Origin: Caenorhabditis remanei
Taxonomy: Eukaryota; Nematoda; Chromadorea; Rhabditida; Rhabditidae
Length of the DNA: 64,000 nucleotides
Assembly (NCBI RefSeq): GCF_010183535.1
Contig: NC_071332.1
Coordinates: 19,220,001 to 19,284,000 of the forward strand
Direction: 5' to 3'
Shown: piece by piece, positions 11,367 to 22,751 of the stretch
Layout of the letters: every line of letters begins with the position of its first letter
Numbering within the stretch: position 1 is the first letter of the stretch
Position numbers and translations under genes: made by a program
Notes under the pieces: generated by a model
Told to the model about the DNA's origin: nothing
The model's input: only the letters and a program-made list of their open reading frames with translations
Database searches by the model: none

Positions 11367-12377
11367 TCATGACCAAACATCAAAATTAATATATGTTGTC
11401 CCAAAAGTAGTATAAAATGTAATAGCTGCCAACTTTCCATCAATTCTTCTCACTTCGAATCCTCTAGTGAATTCTGGATGACAAACCACGCGGATTGATT
11501 GAAAGTGTATTGCTTGTTGTTCAGTGAAACGAGTAGCATTAAGTCCTTTCAGAAGAACGTCTTCATTGATGTTCTTGAGTGATTGTACTGATAGATGCTC
11601 CAACCGATGATTAGATGTTCTGTGCAACCAGCAAGAAAAGAAGCGGTTGAGGTCTCTCAGACTCATTGGGACTTTGCGCAATTCAAGTTTGACTGCGTTC
11701 GAGGCTAAAAGATCATTAAGGTTGAATTGAAACCTCGATAAATCATCATAGCGGATACACAAACATTCCACATTCCCCATCCAAAATCTCAGGAATTCTT
11801 CTTGATTCGAAAGAGGAACTCTGAATAAAGTGATCGATGAAGTGACTGGCGAGAGAACTTCCACTGCTCTCTTAGCTAAAGCGTTGCAGCACTTGGGTTT
11901 GATGTGCAGGTTAAATATTTTGGAAACTCCATCAAGAACTGATAACACATCGTATTTTGGTTTCTCATTGAGTATCACTTTGTCCAGCGATGGACACTTT
12001 GTCACGGCGAGAATCCTCTGGATCCATTGTTTAGTCGATAACCCAGCATTTATCCATCGCATCAATTTGTCGTGGTGCAATATTTCAACCCACTCCGGTA
12101 CGTTTCCGTAGAACAACATTGTCAGATCGTCAATTCTTGTCTCAATAGCGTAGGGACCCACTAGCAATTCGATGGAACCGGGAGATACTTTGTAGAAACA
12201 TTTTGAATGGTTGAAAGCTCTTTTGGAGATAAGGGAGAAGGCGATTCTGTAAAGATAAATGTGAATAGATATGAATTAAAGTCAATTGCACACTTACACT
12301 TCAATAAGCTCCATGTGTTGAAGAACAGGAATTAGAGCGAGTCTTGGAAGGCGTAGAAAAGGGAACGGAGTCGTCAT
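11367..12377 (-). CDS. F-box B/FBA_2 protein (locus 7), intact
   Basis: Exon 1 12377-12298 and exon 2 12246-11367 give 319 aa. Exon 1 reads MTTPFPFLRLPRLALIPVLQ and continues after the intron as IAFSLISKRAFNHSKCFYK. The FBA_2 region (about residues 145-235) has EVLSPVTSSITLFRVPL, NQEEFLRFWMGNVECLCI, FQFNLNDLLASNAVKLEL and LRDLNRFFSCWL. The protein ends on INFDVWS with no extra tail, as in the second subgroup. The middle is slightly diverged from locus 8. Frame and splice sites look good. SCF adapter by family. Confidence 0.88.
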
Positions 12378-12990
12378 TTCGGTAGTGGAGAGAGTGGGTA
12401 CAAATGAATGATGGTGAGATGAGGATGAGGAATCAATAGTAGAAGATAGACCGCAACGCACGACCGCGACGCGGCTAAAGTGGCGCTCTGGGAAAACAAA
12501 CATCTCCAGGAAGACAATGCAGGGATGCGTATGTACTGTGGGTGTCCGTCGCCTCTGCTGTAGTACGAGTTGGAAACATAGGGAGAATAACGGAATTGAA
12601 ACGTGAAGGAGCAGTTTGATTTCAAACGCAGATGTATCCAAATCTGGAGAAAACAGCTAAAAGTTTGGAACACTTGTTGACTAGACTTCGAAGTGCTAGA
12701 TTGCTCATTCCATTATACTGAAAATCTTAATTGAATCTCCGAAACTTCCTCATGAGGTCACAACGCGCAAGTTACTTTGCTATGTTAAATTTTTCATGAT
12801 AGATTCAAAACTGTTTATGAGTTAGACACCAGCTGCTAGAATAATGATGTTCAGATGTTCTCACGACTACTGTGCGGTTTGCCCGCATTACATACTGAGT
12901 TACTGTAATTATAGCTTCATTCATAATTTGTAAAAACATTGAAAGATGATTTAACAGTGAAAGAGAAAGTACAGTGCAATATACATTTAA
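12378..12990. other. Intergenic between loci 8 and 7
   Basis: No gene. Promoter motif of locus 7 at 12449-12480, then the conserved GGGAAAACAAACATCTCCAG block; the rest is the 3' flank of locus 8. Confidence 0.6.
12449..12480 (-). promoter_or_regulatory. Shared GC-rich upstream motif, locus 7
   Basis: GACCGCAACGCACGACCGCG followed by ACGCGG, 72 bp upstream of the start at 12377. Confidence 0.65.
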
Positions 12991-13974
12991 TCATGGCCGA
13001 ACGTCAAAGTTAATGAATGTTCCCTCAAAAGAATTTCTAAATGTTATAGCCGCCAACTTCCCATCTATTCTTTTTACATAAATCCCTCCAGTGAATACTA
13101 TTTTGAAATGAGTTGCATCTAATCCTTCCACAAGAATGTCTCTATTGATTTCCTCAAGTGATTTCAGTGATAGATTTTTCAACATATGATTAGATGTTTT
13201 GTTCATCCAATTAAAAAAGAATCTGTTAAGGTCTCTCAGACTCAATGGGACTTCGTCCAATTCAAGTTTGACTGCATTCGAGGCTAAAAGATCATTAAGA
13301 TTGAATTGAAATCTCGATAAATGATCGTTGTAGATACTCAAACAGTCAACATTGCTCATCCAAAATTTCAGGAATTCTTCTCGATTCGAAAAGGGAACTT
13401 TAAAAAAACGAATCGATGAAGTGACTGGCGCGAGAACTTCCACTGCTCTCTTAGCTAAAGTGTTGCTGCAATTGACCCATATTTTGAGTTTAGTGACCTT
13501 CGGAATTACATCAAGAACTGAGAACACATTGTCTCCTGGTGCCCCATTGAGCGTCAGTTTGCTTAGCGATGGACACTTTGATACATTGAAAATTCGCTCA
13601 ATCCATTGTTTTGTCGATAATCCGACGTTTTTCCATTGAACTGGTTTGTGTTGATAAAACACTTCAACTGTCTTCGAGACGTTTGTGTGAAAATACAGTG
13701 TTAGTGGTGACCAATCTGGCAGAGTAACCCTCATAGTAAGATAGTTATCCTCGATTCTCAGAGCAATGTAGCGGGAAGATCTTGTTTTGTAAAGGTATTT
13801 TGAAAGATTGTAAGTTCTTTCGGAGAGAAGGGAGAACGCGATTCTGAAAAGATAAACTTAAGTAGTGATAAAATAATATCAGGTATAAACTTACACTTCA
13901 ATATGCTTCATGTGTTGAAAAACATCAATCAATGCAAGTCTAGGGAGGCGTAAGAGAGGGAACGGAGTCGCCAT
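12991..13974 (-). CDS. F-box B/FBA_2 protein (locus 8), intact
   Basis: Exon 1 13974-13895 and exon 2 13843-12991 give 310 aa. Exon 1 begins MATPFPLLRLPRLALIDVFQ (Thr-2 replaced by Ala). Exon 2 begins IAFSLLSERTYNLSKYLYK. FBA_2 features are EVLAPVTSSIRFFKVPFSNREEFLKFWMSN-like sequence, NLNDLLASNAVKLEL, LRDLNRFFFNWM and LKNLSLKSLEEIN. The segment before the IYVKRIDGKLAAITF end is about 15 residues shorter than in neighbours, an in-frame loss. It ends INFDVRP. No stop or frameshift. Confidence 0.87.
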
Positions 13975-14513
13975 CTCGGGAAGGGAGAGAGTTAGTATAA
14001 ATGAGATGTGGAATCAATAGGATCACTATAGGAGGATAGGCCGCAACGCACGACCGCGACGCGGCTGAAGTGCGCTCTGGGAAGACAAACATCTTGAGGG
14101 AGACAATTCTAGGATGCGTACATACTGGGGTCTTCGTAGGCCCCGTGAACCAACACACAAACCTTGGTTCTGTTTTAGTAAGAATTGGAAATCTAAGGTG
14201 AATGACGGAATTGAAACATGAGGCAGCAGCTTGATATCAAACGCAGATATATACAAGTTTAACCCAGCAGCTAAAATGGTCACAAGCTTTTTCATGAGAA
14301 CGCTAGTCACTTTGCTAACTTAAGTTCCTATAGTAGAGCCAAAATCATTTATGAGTTAGACACCAGCTGTTAGAATAGTAATCTTCAAATGTTCTCACAA
14401 CTACTGTGTGTTTTTTCATGGCAGATTGGCTGACTGTAATTGAAGCTTTATTCAGAATTCAACTATTAGAAGTTGATTAAACAGTGTAAGAAATAGTTAA
14501 GTGTGATAGAGAA
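13975..14513. other. Intergenic between loci 9 and 8
   Basis: No gene. Promoter motif of locus 8 at 14039-14070; the rest is the 3' flank of locus 9, with the TTAGACACCAGCTGTTAGAA block common to this subgroup. Confidence 0.6.
14039..14070 (-). promoter_or_regulatory. Shared GC-rich upstream motif, locus 8
   Basis: CCGCAACGCACGACCGCGAC tandem motif, about 65 bp upstream of the start at 13974. Confidence 0.65.
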
Positions 14514-15512
14514 TCATCGCCGAACATCAAAATTAATATATGTTGTCCAAAAAGTATTTCCAAATGTAATAGCTGCCAACTGTCCATCTATTCTCCTCAC
14601 ATCAAACCCTCCTGTGAATTCTGTGAATTTAGGAAACATGTTGGTTGATCGGAATTCTCTAGTCCGGTTTTCTGTGAAACGAGTAGCACCTAGTCCATCC
14701 AGAAGAACGTCTTCATTAATATCTTTAAATGTATTCACTGATAGATGCTCCAACCTATGATTAGATGTTTTGTTTAACCAGCAAGAAAAGAATTTGTTCA
14801 GGTCTCTCAAACTCATCGGGACCTCGCTTAATTCAAGTGAGACTGCGTTCGAGGCTAAAAGATCATTAAGGTTGAATTGAACACTCGATAAATCATCGTC
14901 GTAGATACACAAACAATCAACGTTGCTCATCCAGACTCTCTGGAATTCTTCTCGATTCAAGAATGAAGGTTCAAACGATGTGATCGATGAAGAAAAAGCG
15001 TTGCGGCAGTTAGGATATATTTTGAGTTCGGAAACCTTTGGAACTACATCAAGGACTGAAAACACATCGTAGTCTGTTTTTCCATTGACCACCAATTTGT
15101 TTAGCGATGGACATTTTGTTATATCGAACACTCGTTCCATCGATTGTTTTGGCGATAATCCGACGTTTTTCCATTGAAGTTTTCTCTTCCGATAAAACAC
15201 TCCAACTGTCTTTGGGTCGTCTGGGTAGAAATACAGTGCTAGGGGTGACCCATTTGTCACATCAATCCTCATACGAAGACCGTTAATATCCATTTCTAGA
15301 TCAATGTAGTGTGAAGATATTGTTTTGCAAAGACTTTTTGAGAGATTGTGAGTTTTTCTGGAGATAAGGGAGAACGCAATTCTAAAATGATGCATGTTAA
15401 AGGAGATGAAGTGAAATCAGGTAAAAACTTACACTTCAATGATCTCCATGCGTTGAAAAACAGGAATAAGGGCAAGCCTTGGAAGACGTAAGAGAGGGAA
15501 CGGAGTCGTCAT
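14514..15512 (-). CDS. F-box B/FBA_2 protein with in-frame deletion (locus 9)
   Basis: Exon 1 15512-15433 and exon 2 15381-14514 give 315 aa. The F-box half is normal (IAFSLISRKTHNLSKSLCK). In the FBA_2 region the segment reads CRNAFSSSITSF where relatives have about 13 more residues (LAKRAVEVLSPVT type), so one helix and part of a strand are missing without loss of frame. The rest is complete: FLNREEFQRVWMSNVDCLCI, NLNDLLASNAVSLEL, LRDLNKFFSCWL, and the end INFDVRR. It may be folded but altered, or at an early stage of decay. Confidence 0.85.
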
Positions 15513-16130
15513 CCTTGTAAGAGGGAGTGAGTACAAATGAGATGAGGAATCAATGACTGGTGGTGCTGGGGGGAGACCGCAACGCACGACCGCGACGCGG
15601 TTGGAGTGCCCTCTGGGAAAGCAAATATCTTCAGAGACAATTCAGGGATGCGAGATAGGGTAGAGAAGACTGAGGAATTAATGTCTGGAGGTATCAGGGG
15701 ATACACCTTCAGGGAGACAATGCGTACATACTGGAGTCTCTGTAGACCGCGTGAAGCAACACACAAACCTTCGCCTCTGCTGCAGTAAGAATTAGAAACC
15801 TAGGAAGAATGACAAATTGAAACGTGAGGGAGCAGTTTTGTTTCTAACGCAGATATATCCAAATTAGTGCTAGAGTGCTCATTCCTTTACACTCAACATG
15901 CTTGGGAAATGTCAGAAGCTTCTTCGTAAGGTCAAAACACGCTAGTGACTTTGCTAACTTAAGTTTCTATAGTAGAGTCGAAATCATTCATGAGTTAGAC
16001 TCCAGCGGTTAGAATAGTATTCTTTAAATGCTATCATACAGTCTTACTGTCCTTATAACTTTATTCAGAATTCAATTATTTGAAGATAATTAGACAAAAC
16101 ATGAAATACATAGTTAAATATGATAGAGAA
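15513..16130. other. Intergenic between loci 10 and 9
   Basis: No gene. Promoter motif of locus 9 at 15575-15609, a second weaker leader-like block (15640-15760), then the 3' flank of locus 10. Confidence 0.6.
15575..15609 (-). promoter_or_regulatory. Shared GC-rich upstream motif, locus 9
   Basis: Tandem motif GACCGCAACGCACGACCGCG plus ACGCGG, 63 bp upstream of the start at 15512. Confidence 0.65.
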
Positions 16131-17152
16131 TCATGGCCAAACATCGAAATTTATGAATATTTCCTCAAAAACATTTCCAAATGTAATAGCTGCCAATTTT
16201 CCATCTATTCTCCTCACATCAAAACCTCCAGTGAATTCTCTGAATTCAGGGAACAAGTTCGTTGATCGAAATTCTCTAGTCCGGTTTTCTGTGAAACGAG
16301 TAGCACCTAGTCCATCCAGAAGAACGTCTTCATCGAAATGCCCAAGTGATTTCACTGATAGATGCTTCAACCGATGATTTGATGTATTGTCCAACCAGCA
16401 TGAGAAGAATCTGTTAAGGTCTCTCAGACTCATTTTGACTCCGAGCAATTGCAGTTTGACTGCGTTCGATTCTAGAAGATCATCAATTTTAAATTGAAAA
16501 CTTGATAAATCGTTGTCGTGGATTCTCAAACATTTCACATCTCCCAACCAAAATCTCTGGAATTCCTCTCGATTGGAAAAGGGAAGTTTAAACAAAGTAA
16601 TCCATGAAGTGACTGGCGAGAGAACTTGCAGTGCTTTTATAGCAGAAGTTTGTGTACAGTTGTTGGTGATTTGAAGGTAAGAGACTGCATTAAGAAAAGA
16701 TAACACATCGCAGTTTGGTGTCCCATCGAGTGTCACACTTCTCAGAGATCGACATTTTGTTACATCGAACACTCGCTGAATCCATTGCCCTGTAGATAAT
16801 CCAACGTTTTTCCATTGAACGTTGTTGTCACGATAAACCACTACAACTGTATTTGAGATTTCTGGGTAGAAAAACAATGCTAGGTGTGACCCATCGGCCA
16901 TAAGAATGCTTATACAAACACAGTAATTATCCATTTCCAGATTGATAAAGTGGGAAGATATTGTTTTGCAGAGGTGTTTTGAGAGATTGTAAGTTCTTTT
17001 GGAAAGAAGGGAGAATGCGATTCTAAAAGATGAACTTGAGTAGAGATAAAATAAAAACAGATGAAAACTTACACATCTATTGACTCCATTTGTGTGAAAA
17101 CTGGAATAAGGGCAAGCCTTGGGAGGCGTAAGAGGGGGAACGGAGTCGTCAT
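16131..17152 (-). CDS. F-box B/FBA_2 protein (locus 10), intact
   Basis: Exon 1 17152-17073 and exon 2 17022-16131 give 323 aa. F-box: MTTPFPLLRLPRLALIPVFT, then IAFSLLSKRTYNLSKHLCK. FBA_2: ALQVLSPVTSWITLFKLPF, NREEFQRFWLGDVKCLRI, FKIDDLLESNAVKLQL, LRDLNRFFSCWL, and the end INFDVWP. Its last ~60 residues are nearly those of locus 9, which suggests gene conversion or recent duplication. It lies head to head with locus 11, 337 bp apart, each with its own copy of the promoter motif. Confidence 0.88.
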
Positions 17153-17489
17153 TTCGGTAGGGGAGAGAGGGCACAAATGAGATGAAGAATCAATGTCTGG
17201 TGGTGTCGGGGGGAGACCGCTACGCACGACCGCGACGCGTCTGGAGTGTCCGGGTGCAAATGAATGATGGTGAGAGGTTGATGAGGAATCGATAGGGACA
17301 CTAGAGGAGGATAGACCGCTCCGCGCGAACGCGACGTCAATGACCGTTGGGAAGAGAAACATCTTCAGGGGTCTCTAGGCATGTTTGTCTTCCCAGAGGG
17401 CACTCCAGCCGCGTTGCGGTCGTGCGTTGCGGTCTCCCCCCAACACCATTGATTCCTCGTCTCATTTGTATCCTCTCTCCCCTACCAAG
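17153..17489. promoter_or_regulatory. Divergent promoter region, loci 10 and 11
   Basis: A 337 bp divergent spacer. It has a motif for locus 10 (17215-17248), one for locus 11 (17408-17444, reversed) and a third, diverged copy between them (17315-17340), perhaps from a deleted gene. Confidence 0.6.
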
Positions 17490-18451
17490 ATGACGACTCC
17501 GTTTCCTCTCTTACGTCTTCCAAGACTGGCACTGATTCCTGTTTTCCAACAAATGAAAACAGGTGAATTGTGAGTTTTCCTCTTTCTCGTGTTTCATCCC
17601 TCATTTTCAATAATTTCAGAATCGCAATCTCACTTCTCTCTAATAGAGCGAGAAACCTCATAAAAATGTTTTGTATTAAAAAATACGTTAGTTCTGTCAA
17701 CTTACATGCTGATTATCTTTCAATCGAAGCCTCTCAAAGATATGATGAACCATTAAAACTGAGTTTTAACACAGTATCAGTTTCAAGTGATGTGACGTTA
17801 AAATGGTTGGAGCAGGTTTTTGAAGTGATGGACTGTTCGATTGAAGAAGTGGATCTTCACGGATCTCCGCAACGCGACGATGTATGCGAAGCTCTTACTA
17901 TATTGAAAGAAGTCCGCCATTTATACATCATGGCTGACTGTCCCAATAGTTTTTAAAAGAAAGCGCTGAAAATCCTAACACCAGTCACCACGGAAATTGT
18001 AATGTTCAAAATTCCATTTGAAAACCAAGAAGAATTGGAAATTTATATGAAGAACAGCACAAAGTCCTTAACTATCTTCGCCGATCGTTGCTCGAAATTC
18101 AAGTACAGTATTCATGCCTTTTTAGTGTCGAACTCACTCAGATTGAAATTAAAACAATGGTCGTTGAGTGCCAGAAGTATCAACAAATTTCTTACAAAGT
18201 GGTTGCAAAATGAGCATAACTCTCCAATCGAGCATTTGTCAATAAATAATGATGAGGATGTCTATATACCGCATATATTGGAAGGATTGGGTGCTGTTCC
18301 TTTTTTAGAAGAAAGAACGTTTCATTACTCAGCACAGTTAGGCATTCCTCCGAAAACGGTTTCTGGAGGTTATGATGTAAGAAGAATGGATGGAAAGGAA
18401 GTCACAATCACATACAATTTCTATAGGCTCGATTTCTACGTTTGGCCTTAA
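17490..18451 (+). pseudogene. F-box B/FBA_2 gene with one nonsense codon (locus 11)
   Basis: Exon 1 17490-17569 (80 nt) and exon 2 from 17620. F-box: MTTPFPLLRLPRLALIPVFQ, then IAISLLSNRARNLIKMFC. At 17954-17956 a TAA replaces the Ala codon of the conserved NSFAKKALEIL. After it the same frame runs open to 18451 with TPVTTEIVMFKIPF, NQEELEIYMKNS, LSARSINKFLTKWL and FYVWP. The only lesion seen is this stop, so the copy is young, or the stop is polymorphic. The truncated product would keep the F-box but lose nearly all of FBA_2. It belongs with loci 18 and 22, which lie on the other strand. Confidence 0.87.
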
Positions 18452-18875
18452 TTGTGTCTTCTTTATTGTTAATCCTTCGCAAAAATTATATGTCTGAATT
18501 GTTTTTTTTCTAAACAAACTTCGCAGTTTCTATAAAATAAATACTTTATTTTTTGAAGTTTAAAGGATATTCCCATAAATGAAGTATGCCACCAAGCCTT
18601 GATCGATTCTCAAAGCATATATGGATCCTTGTGAAAGCTTAGAATGTATTGACAGAATGGTGAACATTCCTACCATAGATACCAGTTGGCAATCTCTCAT
18701 AAACCGCAGTGGAGAGCAATTCGTATTTTGATGGACACCGAGGATAAAATGCAGCCATGAAAAGTGTAAATCGAGAAACCGCCCCCACACGACCTGTATG
18801 ACCAAACACTATGACAAGGCCAGTGCCGATATCTGTGCAACGAAGATGACACGTCACGCAATCACCATTGAATCT
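18452..18875. other. Intergenic, convergent 3' ends of loci 11 and 12
   Basis: No gene. AATAAA-like signal near 18537. The downstream module occurs reversed at 18788-18862, in the sense of locus 12. Confidence 0.6.
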
Positions 18876-20117
18876 TTATTTCAGAAATTTCATAAAGTAA
18901 CAAAATAGTAAACAGACAACAACAAGTGATAGATATACTCCGGCCTTGGTTTCAACTAGAACAACAGTCGAAAATAAAAATGAAAAAGCATTGAGTGAAG
19001 ACTGATTTGGCTCAAGATTAGTAGATTCTGGCCAAACGTAGAAACAAACAGATCCCCAAGTTCCAATTCTGATTGTTGCTTGTCTCCCGTCAGCTCTTGT
19101 TATATCAAATTCGGCGGTAGTTTCCTCACAAAAAAGCTGTTTTACATGACCCAATATTCGGAATTCTCTCTTCGTTTCAATGGGAACTGGAACAACGCTA
19201 AGTCCTTTCAGGAGGAGATCCATACTGGTATTGCTGTTCATCCATACTTCCAAGTATTCCAGTCGAGGATTACACTCACTTCTTCTTCATCCACAACTTG
19301 AAATAACGGTTCAGGTCTTCAACTTCAAACGCTGGGCCACAAAACTCGAGTGACTTAACGTTTGTCATTCTCAAATCATTAAGAGAAAATCTCATGTCGC
19401 AATTTGGCATGGTTCTACCCCCAATAGTTTTTCAAAGTCACGGCGTCTAAATTCCCTTTGAGAATTTCTCGGAGGTAATTAAGGTTTTGGAGGATTTGGA
19501 AAGGATAATTAACTTGAACTGCAGAAGATACTGGTAAAACAGTTTTCAGAACTCTGAGAAGTATTCTTTCTTTATGACGTAACGCTTCATAAGTCAGAAA
19601 TTTAGGATGCCAAATGTGCTCAACAACGACTTCATCAATTTTCGGAAGTTTTGTGACAATTGGGATACTATCGTGTTCAAAAATTCCAGCGATGATGAAC
19701 TGATTGATCGATTTGCAGTGAGTGACGTCCATAATTGAAACCGCATAGTCTACTGGAAGTCGGCTACCAGGGCACCATGAAAAAACCATTTCATGTTCAT
19801 GTCGATATATGAAATTGCTTCGTTGAGTTTCATCGATATACTGTAGCACTCTCAATTCTTCCCCGTTTTCAAAAAACACTTTCATCTCAATTCTGTCATT
19901 CTTCAGTATTACATTGACATGCTCACACGTCATTTTGAGAAGTTTCACGTAGATTCTGACTCGTTTGGAGAGAATGGACAATGAGACTCTGAAAGAAAAG
20001 CGTAAAGGATTCAAGAATTTAATAAGTTCTCACTCACTTTTCCGTAATTTCCATTTGTTCCAAGACAGGCATAAGTACAAGGTACGGAAGACGGAGAAGA
20101 GGAAATGCAGTCCTCAT
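18876..20117 (-). pseudogene. Frameshifted F-box B/FBA_2 gene (locus 12)
   Basis: Exon 1 20117-20038 reads MRTAFPLLRLPYLVLMPVLE and exon 2 starts at 19988 with VSLSILSKRVRIYVKLLK. The frame is open to about 19415, where DAVTLKNYWG runs into a stop by a small indel. The next segment (TMPNCDMRFSLNDLRMTN to LNRYFKLWMKKK) is in another frame, and a further indel near 19278 shifts it again before NPRLEYLEVW. The 3' part (19253-18876) also reads through the family's normal end into a hydrophobic tail like that of locus 5. It is a first-subgroup gene isolated among second-subgroup genes. Confidence 0.85.
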
Positions 20118-21082
20118 CTCGGTAGAAGGAGGGGAAATACAAATGAAGAGGAATCCATGAATATGTCTGGTACAGTAGTGGTGAGACCGTGACGCACGAC
20201 CGCAACGCAACACTCTGGATCAACATGGAGGGCATCTCTAGTTCTTGCTTCCCCAATGAGAGTCGGTACGAATGAATGATGATGGGAGGTGAATGCAGAA
20301 TCGATAGGGGGACTATAGGAAGATAGACCGCGCCGCACGACCGCGACGCCGCTGAGGTGTGCTCGGGGAAGATAAACATCTTCAGGGAGACAATGCTGGG
20401 GTGCGAGCTAGAGTACAGATGACTGAGGAATCGATGTCAACTGGTATCGAGGGAGAACGCAGGATGCGTACATACTGGAGTCTCCGTAGGCCTCGTGAAC
20501 CAACAAAACACTTTCGTCTCTGCTGTAGTAAATTATTGACGAAACTCCAAAATACTCGGGTTTCATTTTACACGATGATGTCCAGCCTATCTCCGCAACC
20601 GTGCTCCATTGTCAACGGCGTTACAACCAAACTGCAGACTTGACCTCATCTGAAGTTACATCACATTCTATTATACTAAAAATGTTCGGGTTTGTCTTGG
20701 TTGAATCGTAGAACCTTCCTCATGAGGTTATACTGGAGTCTCCGTACACCTCCTGAAGCAACACACAAACTTCAACGCCGGTACATCCAAATTAGTGCTA
20801 TAGTGTTCATTATATTATTTAATACTAAAAATGTTTGGAGAATTTTACAAGCTTCCTCGTGAGGTCAAACCACGCTACACTCTGCTAATAAGTTCCTATC
20901 GTAGAGCCAAAACGATTTATGGAGTTAGACACCAGAATAGTGATATTCAGATGTTCTCACGGCTACTGTGAGATTTTCCCTCATTTCATACTGACATACT
21001 GTGATTATAGCTTCATTCAGAATTCATTTATTAGAAAATGATTAAACAGATGTTGAAAAACATAGTTAAGTGTGATAGAGAA
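20118..21082. other. Intergenic between loci 13 and 12
   Basis: No open gene. Promoter motif of locus 12 at 20184-20212 and a second copy at 20326-20352 followed by the conserved GGGGAAGATAAACATCTTCA block, which probably marks a lost gene. The rest is the 3' flank of locus 13. Confidence 0.6.
20184..20212 (-). promoter_or_regulatory. Shared GC-rich upstream motif, locus 12
   Basis: GACCGTGACGCACGACCGCA tandem motif, 67 bp upstream of the start at 20117. Confidence 0.55.
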
Positions 21083-22110
21083 TCATGGCAAAACATGAAA
21101 ATTGATATATGTTCTCCCAAAAGTCTTTGCGACTGTAATAGTTGCCAACTTTCCATCTTTTCTTCTCACATCAAACCCTCCGGTGAATACTCTGAATTGA
21201 GAGAACGTGTTGGTCGAAATGAGTTCTCTAGTCCGATTTTGTGTTAAACGAGTAGCATTCAATCCTTTTAGAATAATTTCTTCATCGAAATCCCCAAGTG
21301 ATCTCACTGACAAATTCTCCAACCGTGTATTAGATGTTTTGTTCAACCAGCAAGAAAAGAAACGGTTCAGGTCTCTCAGACTCATTGAGACTTCCCACAA
21401 TTTAATTTTGACTGCGTTCGATGCCAGAAGATCATCAATGTTGAATTGAAATCTCGAAAGATTATTTTTGTAGATACTCAAACATTCCACATTCCCCATC
21501 CAAAATGTCTGGAATTCTTCTCGATTCAAAAAGGGAACTTTATGCATATTGATCGATGAAGTGACCGGCGATAGAACTTGCAGTGCTTTTTTAGCTAAAG
21601 CGCGGCAGCAGTTGGACCATATTCCAAGTTCAGTGACCTTTGGAATTACATCAAAAACTGAGAACACATCGAATTTCGGTACCGCGTCGAGCTTCAGTTT
21701 TCTGAGAGATGGACATTTTGTCACATCAAGCACTCGCTCAACCCATTGTTCTATAGATAATCCGATATTTTTCCATTGAAATTTTTTGTACGGAAACATC
21801 ACTTTTATCATCGTCGAGTCGTCTGTGTAGAAATACAGTGATAGGATTGACCCATATGTCAGAGCAATCTTCATACAAACACAGTCAGTCTCTATTTCTA
21901 GATTGCAGCGGAAAGATGTGTTTTTGCGAAGGTATTTTGAGAGATTGTGAGTTCTTTTGGAGAGAAAGGAAAACGCGATCCTGAAAGATAAACTTGAGTA
22001 GGCATAAAATAAAATCAGATGCAAACTTACACATCAATAAGTTCCATTTGTTGAAAAACAGGAATCAGTGCAAGTCTTGGTAGGCATAAGAGAGGGAACG
22101 GAGTCCTCAT
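21083..22110 (-). CDS. F-box B/FBA_2 protein (locus 13), intact
   Basis: Exon 1 22110-22031 and exon 2 21980-21083 give 325 aa. Exon 1 reads MRTPFPLLCLPRLALIPVFQ and exon 2 begins IAFSFLSKRTHNLSKYLRK. FBA_2: ALQVLSPVTSSINMHKVPF, NREEFQTFWMGNVECLSI, FNIDDLLASNAVKIKL, LRDLNRFFSCWL; the end is INFHVLP. Bases 21735-21775 contain the intact sequence that locus 16 has around its transposon insertion (AATCCGATATTTTTCCATTG), so this gene supplies the empty-site reference. No lesion. Confidence 0.88.
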
Positions 22111-22751
22111 CTTGGTAGAGGGGGAGAGGGTACAAATGAGATGAGGAATCAATGTTTGGTGGGGGAGACCGCAACGCACGACCGCGATGCGGCTGAAGTG
22201 CCCTCTGGGAAAACAAATATCTTCCGAGACAATGCAGGGACGCGAGATAGAGTAGAGATGACTGAGGAATCAATGAATGGTAGTATCGGGGGATGCACCT
22301 TCAGGGACACAGTGCGTACATACTGGAGTCTCTGTAGACCTCGTGAAGCAACACACAAACCTTCGTCTCTGCTTTAGTAAGAATTGGAAACCTAGGAAGA
22401 ATGACAAATTGAAACGTGAGGGAGCATTTTTATTTCTAACACGGATATATCCAAATTAGTGCTAGAGCGCTCATTCCTTTACACTCAACATGTTTGGGAA
22501 ATGTCAGAAGCTTCTTCATGAGGTCAAAACACGCTAGTCACTTTGCTAACTTAAGTTTCTAGTCGAAATCCTTCATGAGTTAGACTCCAGCGGTTAGAAT
22601 AGTATTCTTTAAATGGTAAATGCTATCACGGCTATCGTGAGGTTTCCCCTCATTGCATACAGTCTTACTGTCCTTATAACTTTATTCAGAATTCAATTAT
22701 TAGAAGATAATCAGACAAAACATGAAACACATAGTTAAATAGGATAGAGAA
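22111..22751. other. Intergenic between loci 14 and 13
   Basis: No gene. Promoter motif of locus 13 at 22167-22200; bases 22250-22680 closely repeat 15640-16080, so this spacer was duplicated with its gene. Confidence 0.6.
22167..22200 (-). promoter_or_regulatory. Shared GC-rich upstream motif, locus 13
   Basis: GACCGCAACGCACGACCGCG tandem motif, 57 bp upstream of the start at 22110. Confidence 0.65.
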
